The notes under the pieces are model-generated. The model ran no database searches, was not told the DNA's origin, and saw only the letters and a program-made list of their open reading frames with translations. A stretch of DNA of 64,000 nucleotides from Valencia hispanica (Eukaryota > Chordata > Actinopteri > Cyprinodontiformes > Valenciidae), in the NCBI GenBank assembly GCA_963556495.2, contig OY747704.1, positions 37,495,001-37,559,000 of the forward strand, written 5' to 3'. Shown here piece after piece: positions 1 to 8,200 of the stretch (within the stretch, counting starts at the first letter, position 1; each line of letters starts with the position of its first letter). The position numbers and the translations under genes are program-made.

Positions 1-513
1 TGCTATGTCAATGTATTAGTCAGCCAAATCCCCATTGTGACGTAAATCCTACTCATGAGTCACAACATTTAACTGCTTCTCCAACAAAAACCTTTTTAAT
101 ATTAAATGAACACCCCCCATTGGCTTGAAGGTTTAAAGCAAAGGCAAAATGCAGCCTTTTACAAAAAGCTCACCTTAGTCATTTTGAATTCAAGTATTAA
201 AGTTCATCACATCTACCACAAAAACTACTACTTAGTTTGCTTTTTAGAGCTTCTCCTCATGTGAATGTTTTTGTATGGTCCCAGGAGAGGGAAAATTAGA
301 AACATTATATGTTATAATATATTAGTTTAACTGGAGAGAAGCAGCTTATTTTTCCTGTCAGCCTGAATGAGAATCAAAAGCATAATTTTTGAGTGGAGTA
401 TCCTTTGATTACTTTAATACAACTTTTAATTCTAGACTGCAAATATAAAGCAGTATTGTTTACTGGCATTAACATAATAAATGTTGAGTGAAATAGATAA
501 TGTGTAAATGGTA
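1..513. other. Non-coding flank, no feature recognised
   Basis: AT-rich sequence with no convincing coding frame. I see nothing nameable before the TA dinucleotide at 512-513, which is the target site of the pogo-like element that follows. Confidence 0.5.
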
Positions 514-631
514 CTGTAATTTTCGGACTGTAAGCCGGTACTTTTTTCACACGCTTTGGACCCTGAGGCCTATACAACGATTTGGCTAATTTATACATTT
601 TTACTAGCTAACGGCCTCCGGGGAGGCAATA

Positions 632-2219
632 CAGGTCCTTCTCAAAAAATTAGCATATTGTGATAAAGTTCATTCTTTTCCATAATGTAATGATAAAAAT
701 TAAACTTTCATATATTTTAGATTCATTGCACACCAACTGAAATATTTCAGGTCTTTTATGGTTTTCAAACGGATGATTTTGGCATACAGCTCATTAAAAC
801 CCAAAATTCCTATCTCAAAAAATTAGCATATTTCATCCGACCAATAAAAGACAAGTGTTTTTAATACAAAAAAAGTCAACCTTCAAATAATTATGTTCAG
901 TTATGCACTCAATACTTGGTCAGGAATCCTTTTGCAGAAATGACTGCTTCAATGCGGCGTGGCATGGAGGCAATCAGCCTGTGGCACTGCGTAGGTGTTA
1001 TGGAGGCCCAGGATGGTTTGATAGCGGCCTTAAGCTCATCCAGAGTGTTGGGTCTTGCGTCTCTCAACTTCCTCTTCACAATATCCCACAGATTCTCTAT
1101 GGGGTTCAGGTCAGGAGAGTTGGCAGGCCAATTGAGCACAGTAATACCATGGTCAGTAAACCATTTACCAGTGGTTTTGGCACTGTGAGCAGGTGCCAGG
1201 TCGTGCTGAAAAATGAAATCTTCATCTCCATAAAGCTTTTCAGCAGATGGAAGCATGAAGTGCTCCAAAATCTCCTGATAGCTAGCTGCATTGACCCTGC
1301 CCTTGATAAAACACAGTGGACCAACACCAGCAGCTGACATGGCACCCCAGACCATCACTGACTGTGGGTACTTGACACTGGACTTCAGGCATTTTGGCAT
1401 TTCCTTCTCCCCAGTCTTCCTCCAGACTCTGGCACCTTGATTTCCGAATGACATGCAACTACTTTGGACCACTGAGCAACAGTCCAGTGCTGCTTCTCTG
1501 TAGCCCAGGTCAGGCGCTTCTGCCGCCGTTTCTGGTTCAAAAGTGGCTTGACCTGCGGAATGCGGCACCTGTAGCCCATTTCCTGCACACGCCTGTGCAC
1601 GGTGGCTCTGGATGTTTCTACTCCAGACTCAGTCCAATGCTTCTGCAGGTCCCCCAAGGTCTGGAATCGGTCCTTCTCCACAATCTTCCTCAGGGTCCGG
1701 TCACCTCTTCTCGTTGTGCAGTGTTTTCAGCCACACTTTTTCCTTCCCACAGACTTCCCACTGAGGTGCCTTGATACAGCACTCTGGGAACAGCCTATTC
1801 GATCAGAAATTTCTTTCTGTTTCTTACCCTCTTGCTTGAGGGTGTCAATGATGGCCTTCTGGGCAGCAGTCAGGTCGACAGTCTTACCCATGATTGCGGT
1901 TTTGAGTAATGAACCAGGCTGGGAGTTTTTAAAAGCCTCAGGAATCTTTTATAGGTGTTTAGAGTTAATTAGTTGATTCAGATGATTAGGTTAATACCTC
2001 GTTTAGAGAACCTTTTCATGATATGCTAATTATTTGAGATAGGAATTTTGGGTTTTCATGAGCTGTATGCCAAAATCATCAGTTTTAAAACAATAAACGA
2101 CAGAAATATTTCAGTTGGTGTGCAATGAATCTAAAATATATGGAAGTTTATTTTTTATCATTACATTATGGAAAAGAATGAACTTTATCACAATATGCTA
2201 ATTTTCTGAGAAGGACCTG
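632..2219 (-). mobile_element. Complete but inactive Tc1-like transposon (1,588 bp)
   Basis: The ends are exact mirror images over the outer bases (CAGGTCCTTCTC and GAGAAGGACCTG) and are flanked by TA at 630-631 and 2220-2221. The terminal inverted repeats run about 200 bp (roughly 632-832 and 2020-2219). Each contains a second copy of the outer motif: CTCAAAAAATTAGCATAT occurs near 642-659 and again at 814-831, the IR/DR layout typical of fish Tc1 elements. The transposase is on the minus strand and is broken. The element sits inside the left part of the pogo-like remnant, so it arrived later. Confidence 0.93.
909..1891 (-). pseudogene. Tc1-like transposase, inactivated
   Basis: The start codon at 1891-1889 opens a typical Tc1 N-terminus (MGKTVDLTAAQKAIID) with helix-turn-helix residues such as IGCSQSAVSRHL. 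A TGA at 1729-1727 (codon 55) stops it. After that the frame reads through a second DNA-binding region (KDRFQTLGDLQKHW, VHRRVQEMGYRCR) to QWSKVV near 1460. There the frame shifts, and the FSDE motif carrying the first catalytic Asp of the DD34E triad is missing. The next frame continues to a stop at 911-909 with the second Asp (FQHDLAPAH) and the final Glu (SPDLNPIENLW) preserved. The known family length is about 340 residues. It cannot make an active enzyme. Confidence 0.93.
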
Positions 2220-2344
2220 TATAGCAAGAAACGCAAAAGTGAAACAGGCATGTGAGATAAGATTATGTGCCAAAGAAGACACTAGTTTTGATTATTAGGG
2301 GGTATTTTGTGGATCATGCACACCCTCATGAAAAACAAATAAAT

Positions 2345-2470
2345 GCATATGATGCAGCTTTTAAGTTAAAGGCAATCAAGCTGGCCATCAAAGAAGGAAA
2401 TAGAGCTGCTGCACATAAGCTTTGCATCAATTAATCGATGGAGAGACATTGGCTTTTATGCACAAGAGGA
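2345..2470 (+). pseudogene. Brinker-like DNA-binding domain remnant of a pogo-type transposase
   Basis: The frame starting at 2345 reads AYDAAFKLKAIKLAIKEGNR followed by AAAHKLCIN, a TAA stop at 2432-2434, then SMERHW. The order (Y-D-A-x-F-K-L-x-A-I, G-N-R-A-A-A, I-N-x-S-M-x-R-x-W) is that of the DNA-binding domain in pogo-derived proteins such as POGK. It lies between the Tc1 and LTR insertions and belongs to the 514-5232 element. Only this fragment of the transposase is left. Confidence 0.65.
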
Positions 2471-2507
2471 ATAGGAAGATGAAGATAGTGACCATTGACT
2501 TTACTGG

Positions 2508-2838
2508 TGTCACGTGGTGTGTGTGGAGAATGGACCCAAACGCACTCGCTGAAGAAAGGTGCACGATGTTTATTAAAGTGAGGAGATCGTGATGATGGTG
2601 GTGAACGGAGACACTGGACATCGGGCTGGAACGAAGAGGCAGGAAGACGACACACCATGGGGATGAGGACAACAGAGGACTAGGAGGAAGGAGGACTAGG
2701 ATGAAGGATGGAGGATGGATGATCCGGCCGGGAGTGAAAGGAAGTGAGGAGTCTTAAAGGCAGGAGGTGAGTAGGATCAGGTGTGGCTGATGAGACAGAC
2801 AGGTGAAGACAATGAGGCAGGAATAGGGCAGCGTGACA
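2508..2838 (-). repeat. 3' LTR of the young retrotransposon
   Basis: 331 bp, identical to the other LTR except C at 2787. On the minus strand it carries TTTAAGA, a possible TATA substitute, about 90 bp in, and an AATAAA polyadenylation signal (complement at 2569-2574) about 70 bp before its end. The long ORF ends inside this LTR, at 2777. Confidence 0.93.
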
Positions 2839-4600
2839 GGACCCCCCCCTTTAAAGGTGGATTCCAGACACCGTGGAAAGAGTGAAAACGAAAGGGAAGA
2901 GAAAAAAAAACAAGCACCCTTGCCAGGGTGGGTGGAGGGGGCCCACGGAAGGAGGGCCCCGAGTCTCTTTGGGTACGCCCCTGGAAGTCTGGCGGACGGC
3001 CCCGGTGGTGGCCCCTGAGGACCTGGAGGTCGGGCGGACGGCCTCGGCGGCGTCCTCTGGCTGGACGGAGGTCGGGCGGACGGCCTCGGCGGCGGCCCCT
3101 GAGGACCTGGAGGTCGGGCGGACGGCCTCGGCGGCGTCCTCTGGCTGGACGGAGGTCGGGCGGACGGCCTCGGCCCCTGAGGACCTGGAGGTCGGGCGGA
3201 CGGCCCCGGCGGCGTCCTCTGGCTGGACGGAGGTCGGGCGGACGGCCCCGGCGGCGTCCTCTGGCTGGACGGAGGTCGGGCGGACGGCCCTTAGGTCCTT
3301 TTCTGAGGTTCAGGTAGTGCCATAGAGAGTCTGGAGGCTCGGACGCCTCCCCAGACGGAGAGTCTGGAGGCTCGGACGCCTCCCCAGACGGAGAGTCTGG
3401 AGGCTCGGACGCCTCCCCAGACGGAGAGTCTGGAGGCTCGGACGCCTCCCCAGACGGAGAGTCTGGAGGCTCGGACGCCTCCCCAGACGGAGGTTCTGGA
3501 GGCTCGGACGCCTCCCCAGACGGAGGTTCTGGAGGCTCGGACGCCTCCCCAGACGGAGGTTCTGGAGGCTCGGACGCCTCCCCAGACGGAGGTTCTGGAG
3601 GCTCGGACGCCTCCCCAGACGGAGGTTCTGGAGGCTCGGACGCCTCCCCAGACGGAGGTTCTGGAGCCTCGGACGCCTCCCCAGACGGAGGTTCTGGAGG
3701 CTCCAGTGACGGGGACGGGTCCTCCCTGACCCTCCCTGGGAGCTTCAGCGACGGGGACGGGTCCTCCCTGACCCTCCCTGGGAGCTTCAGCGACGGGGAC
3801 GGGTCCTCCCTGACCCTCCCCGGGAGCTCCAGCGACGCATGGGGAAATGTCCATCGCTGGAGAGCCGCCGCTGTGACCGCCAGAAACACGGCAGCCACAA
3901 CAACGGCGGGCTCATGGACTGGAACGGGCTCATGGACTGGAACGGGCTCATGGACTGGAACGGGCTCATGGACTGGAGCTGGAACGGGCTCATGGACTGG
4001 AGCTGGAACGGGCTCATGGACTGGAGCTGGAACGGATTCTGGAGCTGGAACGGATTCTGGAGCTGGAACGGATTCTGGAGCTGGAACGGATTCTGGAGCT
4101 GGAACGGATTCACGGACTGGAGCCGAGACGGACTCACGGACTGGAGCTGGAACTGCTCCGGAAGCGGCCCCACCTCGGCGGCGTCGCTGCTTGCGGTGAG
4201 TCAGCAGAAGCGGCTCATGCCGTCGAGGACCAGTCCCTGGGGAACAGAACGCCAACCTTGTGCCGACGAATGCGGACGGTGAAGGTGCGGCGCTCCGCTC
4301 CCCGCTCCCGGAAACAGTCCCGGCGGCGCAGCGGGACCTCCGCTGGCGGACAGATGGTGGAGACGGAGAGGGCGGACCGATGATCCGATCCAACGCCTCC
4401 CTGCGAACCCTCTCCGCCTCGCTCCGCAGCGCGGCGAGATCCGGAGCAGAGAACACACTCTGGAAGTGAGGGAGCACTCCCAGGATTTCCTCAGCTCCGG
4501 AAACCCGCACAGGAAAGTGAGGAGAGGCAGCGAGTCTGGCCAGGTTGGCCCAGACGTCCTGGCGGAGGGCGGCGATCTCCTGGGCGAGTGCTGGGTCCAT
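2777..4600 (-). CDS. 607-aa repetitive Gag-like protein of the LTR element
   Basis: An uninterrupted ORF starting 20 bp inside the 5' LTR boundary (MDPALAQEIAALRQD...). Residues 1 to about 76 are Leu/Ala/Glu/Arg-rich, probably helical, and the only non-repetitive part. It could be a capsid-like or coiled-coil segment (inference). A basic Ser/Arg region follows. Next come Pro-rich repeats (PAPESV, PVHEPVP), three copies of a 14-residue unit (PGRVREDPSPSLKL), eleven copies of an 11-residue acidic unit (PEPPSGEASEP or PDSPSGEASEP) and an Arg-rich block of GRPPDLRPARGRR-type units. The tail has no Cys-His zinc knuckle and no enzyme domain. The position matches gag, but I do not recognise a named family. 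The open frame and near-identical LTRs suggest it could still be expressed. Confidence 0.75.
   Translation of the reverse strand: MDPALAQEIAALRQDVWANLARLAASPHFPVRVSGAEEILGVLPHFQSVFSAPDLAALRSEAERVRREALDRIIGPPSPSPPSVRQRRSRCAAGTVSGSGERSAAPSPSAFVGTRLAFCSPGTGPRRHEPLLLTHRKQRRRRGGAASGAVPAPVRESVSAPVRESVPAPESVPAPESVPAPESVPAPESVPAPVHEPVPAPVHEPVPAPVHEPVPVHEPVPVHEPVPVHEPAVVVAAVFLAVTAAALQRWTFPHASLELPGRVREDPSPSLKLPGRVREDPSPSLKLPGRVREDPSPSLEPPEPPSGEASEAPEPPSGEASEPPEPPSGEASEPPEPPSGEASEPPEPPSGEASEPPEPPSGEASEPPEPPSGEASEPPDSPSGEASEPPDSPSGEASEPPDSPSGEASEPPDSPSGEASEPPDSLWHYLNLRKGPKGRPPDLRPARGRRRGRPPDLRPARGRRRGRPPDLQVLRGRGRPPDLRPARGRRRGRPPDLQVLRGRRRGRPPDLRPARGRRRGRPPDLQVLRGHHRGRPPDFQGRTQRDSGPSFRGPPPPTLARVLVFFSLPFRFHSFHGVWNPPLKGGVLSRCPIPASLSSPVCLISHT
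2839..2856 (-). other. Polypurine tract next to the 3' LTR
   Basis: On the minus strand the sequence TTTAAAGGGGGGGG lies three bases from the LTR start. This is the expected place and composition for the plus-strand primer of an LTR retrotransposon. Confidence 0.75.
3000..3292 (-). repeat. GC-rich minisatellite encoding GRPPD repeats
   Basis: Alternating units of roughly 40-50 bp built on GGTCGGGCGGACGGCC plus either CTCTGGCTGGACG or CCTGAGGACCTGGA. All lengths keep the reading frame, giving the Arg-rich block of the ORF near its C-terminus. Confidence 0.85.
3325..3700 (-). repeat. 33-bp minisatellite, about 11 copies
   Basis: A near-perfect 33-bp unit (GGCTCGGACGCCTCCCCAGA at its core). 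Two subtypes occur in blocks, with GAGAGTCTGG in the first copies and GAGGTTCTGG in the rest, which marks the direction of unit amplification. It encodes the 11-residue PSGEASE repeats. Confidence 0.93.
3704..3836 (-). repeat. 42-bp minisatellite, three copies
   Basis: Three copies of a unit containing GACGGGGACGGGTCCTCC and CTGACCCTCC. It encodes the 14-residue PGRVREDPSPSLKL unit. Confidence 0.9.
3910..4150 (-). repeat. 18/24-bp minisatellite encoding Pro-Val-His-Glu repeats
   Basis: Three sub-blocks: 18-bp units GGGCTCATGGACTGGAAC, 24-bp units with an added GAGCTG, and 18-bp units GGATTCTGGAGCTGGAAC. All are multiples of three and give PVHEPVP, PAPVHEP and PAPESV in the ORF. Confidence 0.9.
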
Positions 4601-4619
4601 GTTTAGGGCCGGATCATTC

Positions 4620-4950
4620 TGTCACGTGGTGTGTGTGGAGAATGGACCCAAACGCACTCGCTGAAGAAAGGTGCACGATGTTTATTAAAGTGAGGAGATC
4701 GTGATGATGGTGGTGAACGGAGACACTGGACATCGGGCTGGAACGAAGAGGCAGGAAGACGACACACCATGGGGATGAGGACAACAGAGGACTAGGAGGA
4801 AGGAGGACTAGGATGAAGGATGGAGGATGGATGATCCGGCCGGGAGTGAAAGGAAGTGAGGAGTCTTAAAGGCAGGAGGTGAGTAGGATCAGGTGTGGAT
4901 GATGAGACAGACAGGTGAAGACAATGAGGCAGGAATAGGGCAGCGTGACA
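4620..4950 (-). repeat. 5' LTR of the young retrotransposon
   Basis: 331 bp, identical to the low-coordinate LTR except A at 4899. In element orientation it ends at 4620, and the ORF start codon follows 20 bp later at 4600. The leader between them does not begin with the TGG usually seen at a tRNA primer-binding site. Confidence 0.93.
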
Positions 4951-5234
4951 ACTGGTAGGCTAAAGTACGTTTTATGTTTGAACCAGGCAAGTTACTGTCG
5001 TGATGGTGTTGTGTTGATGCCATATTGCCGATTTTCAGGCAGAGTTTGAAATAAAAATGTCTTAATGTCTTAAATTAAAACTTTTTTTTAAATCTGTGGA
5101 CATATCTTTGTAATTTCTGTGGAAATATCTCATGTACAACACAAAAACCTGTGGCTTACACAGTATATGTACAAAATTGATTCACTTTTAAAAGTTAGCT
5201 GATACGTGCGCTTAATAGTCAAAAAATTATGGTA

Positions 5235-8200
5235 AATTCAGAATGATAAAGGATAATTTTCCATAACTGTACACATAATGTTAAATCTTATTCCTGACAC
5301 TGAACCTCAACATTATTGATGCTAAATGAATTATGCATGCACTATGAGATTAGCTATTCACTCCCCACACGCATACACACATCTCAAAGAAAGTTTACAA
5401 TATGCAAATCAAAGATGATCTTGTGTTTCTTTGGGGACATAAACTGTACACCACAGAAGATTTAGCATAACTCCTGGCAATGGTTGGCCTTCAGTTATGT
5501 ATATTTCTGCCAAAATAATTCTCTTCAAGTGAGATTTTTTCCCTAATTAGATTTTTTTATTCAATGTTGCTTTTAAAGCGCTAAAGTTCAATGCTTAACA
5601 ATAAAAGTTACAATACTTAAATAATTATCCCCCATAGACAGAAAATTATAAAAAAAATTGTGTGACGTAAATGCAAGGCTGAATTACTCAGTGAACAATG
5701 CAGAGAATCAACCAGCAGATTAAAATCCACAGCTTTATACCTGAAATCAACAGATTCCAAATATAAAAGTATTTGCACCCAACATGCAACAATAAAGTGC
5801 TTTGTTAAGTGTGATACTTCCTGATAGGTACCCAGGTTTTAGTACAGAAAATTACATTGTTTATGCTGTGACCAATTTATCCATCCATCCTTTTCTAGCT
5901 CACTTTAGGCAAGAAGTTGGTTATAGACGGATTACAACACCCTTTAGCTATTGTTTACCTCACTGTTCCACTGGAGTCTGAGAACAATAATATTCAGAGT
6001 GGAAGGTGTTACTGATGGAAGATGATTCAAAGTTACACATTATCAATTAGATGTTTAAACATTAAACCAGAGGAAGTACAATAAACTGTACTTTCTTTGA
6101 CATGGCAAGACATGTCTGCAGTGTAGTTAGGTTGTGAGAGAGCAAGACTTTTGGTGGATAGCAGGAAGGCTGAGCAGAATAGTTTCAGTGCTCTGTGTAA
6201 AACTTTTGAGATTTCAACTTACTGTATGTCTGTCATGCGTCAAGCTGGACTTAGAAATATCAGTTTTTCTTGAATCTCAAAGTAACGTAGACCTTAGTAA
6301 ATATTTCAATTATCCATGTTATACACAGCAACTGCTATTTTTTGTAATGCCAGCAACAAATGTGCTAACTGCTAATAGAGGATGCTAAACCCAGTTGAAA
6401 ATGTCAACAAGGCATGCCACAACACAAAGTGTTAAACTGGGCACCCCATATTGGAGGTTATTGGTCCTTGAAACTGCCATCTGGGTTTCAATTCCCAGTC
6501 TTGAAACCTTTATTGCATGTCCTCCTTCTGCTCAAGTCCTGTTTGAATATTGTGAATAAAAGCTAGCAGCATCACAAGAGGTTTAAAAAAAAGAACTCCA
6601 GAATCATTTTGTCTATGTTGTGAAAAAATAGTAAGACCCTGTTTTACAGCAACTGCTCTCCCACAGCAGTGTGAAGTCACCTTTGGTACTCATACAAATA
6701 ATTATTTACTGCAAATAGCAAAGATATTCTTTTCTCAATATTGATTTTATATCTTCTTATATTATAGCCCTAAAAGATTAATTTCAGTCGACAGCAATCA
6801 GTATTCAGCCAGATCAGGACATTTCTAACTGAAGCCCTTCTTTAGCTTCCTGCTTTGTTTTTCTAAGCTGCATCTATGCTTCTTTGCTCACTGTTTTCAA
6901 CAATCTTCAGCCAGCCTCAGATCGTGTGAGGTTTTTCATCAGTGCCTGATGTCTAGCAGCGCTGAGCTGTCTACTGAACATTGTTAGACATAATAACCAC
7001 AATATTTGCAGAAGAGGTCGGCGAGAGTAGAACAGATTTTCAGACAATGGTTCCAAGAGGGGGGTTAATCCAGCTGAGCAGAGAACTCTGCCCCAGTTTT
7101 TGAGGGTCTGCATTCCCCATCTATTTCCTACATTGTTCAAATTCAGTCCAATCTTACTCAAAACATCTAAATCAAGAGAATACATCAGCAATCACTGGGT
7201 TTGTAATTGCAAAATTGATTTGGTCCCGGGGAAAAAAGGAGAAATAACATAACATAATAGAAAATTATTCTGGTGAAATACAAAAAGCAGTTCTAAAAAA
7301 TAAGGCCAATTTATTTGTATTCGTTAATGTATACGCAAAACTTAGCCGAAGAAGATGTTCAGGTGGCGAGCATCACCTGCAGGGCCGTTTTCATGTTTCA
7401 TGATCAGAGAGGACCAGTTGACGTGAGTGTGTATGACAGTGTTTAAGATGAGAAGAGACAGATCTGACAGGAGACATGAGGGCCTCAGAGGGAAAGCATT
7501 CAGCAGCAACACAGGAAAACGATGACGAATATGTAGATATAAACATGTGAGATGAGAAGAAATGGAATAAAAATAGTTGGAAAGAGGATATGTATATGGG
7601 GAATAACTATGTTGGTACGGGGTGATGTGCATCAACCCGTTATTTGCAAATATGAGTCAGTACATCAAGAAATAGAGAAAATGCATCAGGGGAGCAAAAT
7701 GATTAAAGAAGAGAGAGAGAGAGAAATTTGTTGCGGGTGGGTGGGGCATCAAAAGCTGAAGAAATATTCAAAAGCTGAGGGAAATATATTGCAGCTGACT
7801 CTTGATCCATACAGTAGAAGCTGTTTACAGTTGACCACATTTTCTCCCTTTTTTGCACTTTAATATATGAAACCCTCCTACTGTACAAAAGCCTTCCCGC
7901 TTGCTTTCAGGCTATTTATTGCATTTATATCCCCTTTAGCTAATATGTATGAAAAACTCACTAAACTATTGCAAACACTGGGTAAGATTATATGCTTTAA
8001 AGGCACCATCAATGGATGTGAAGGACTAAACTGCTTCTAGTGGTGTTTACTTGAAAATAAAACCACGGCACTGAAATACGACGCACAGCAGGAACCTGAA
8101 AATGACAATTCTCAGCAACTTGAGTACAAATACCAAGAGATACACAGTATTAAAACAAATCGACTGATCATGAAGAATCAACCTATTGTCAACTTCACTG

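Larger units (their letters stand above)
2508..4950 (-). mobile_element. Young non-autonomous LTR retrotransposon (2,443 bp)
   Basis: Two 331-bp direct repeats (2508-2838 and 4620-4950) begin TGTCACG and end CGTGACA on either strand. They differ at one visible base (C at 2787, A at 4899). The 5-bp target duplication ACTGG is at 2503-2507 and 4951-4955. Reading on the minus strand, the 5' LTR is the high-coordinate copy. A short leader leads into one long ORF, and a polypurine tract of eight Gs precedes the 3' LTR. No protease, reverse transcriptase, RNase H or integrase is present, so it must borrow these from an autonomous relative, probably Gypsy-type by its termini and 5-bp duplication (inference). 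Nearly identical LTRs indicate recent insertion. Confidence 0.93.
514..5232 (+). mobile_element. Pogo/Tigger-like DNA transposon remnant, split by two later insertions
   Basis: The left end (514) and the reverse complement of the right end (5232) share about 20 bp of imperfect inverted repeat of the form C-TAATTTT--GACT-T-AGC. Both ends are flanked by TA (512-513 and 5233-5234), the target duplication expected for the Tc1/mariner/pogo superfamily. Removing the Tc1 element and the LTR element with their duplications leaves only about 680 bp. A coding remnant at 2345-2470 resembles the Brinker-type DNA-binding domain of pogo-like transposases. Family placement rests on that domain and the TA sites. 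No catalytic region survives, so it cannot move by itself. Confidence 0.7.

Noticed and set aside
903..1976. Plus-strand ORFs across the Tc1 element
   Set aside because: They are antisense to the transposase, which has clear motifs on the minus strand.
2873..4282. Long plus-strand and alternate-frame ORFs over the minisatellites
   Set aside because: They are shadows of the minus-strand ORF, kept open by repeat units of three-base multiples. No start context or domain supports them as genes.
6907..7191. 94-codon minus-strand ORF
   Set aside because: Protein-like at a glance but no motif or family. Chance ORF length.
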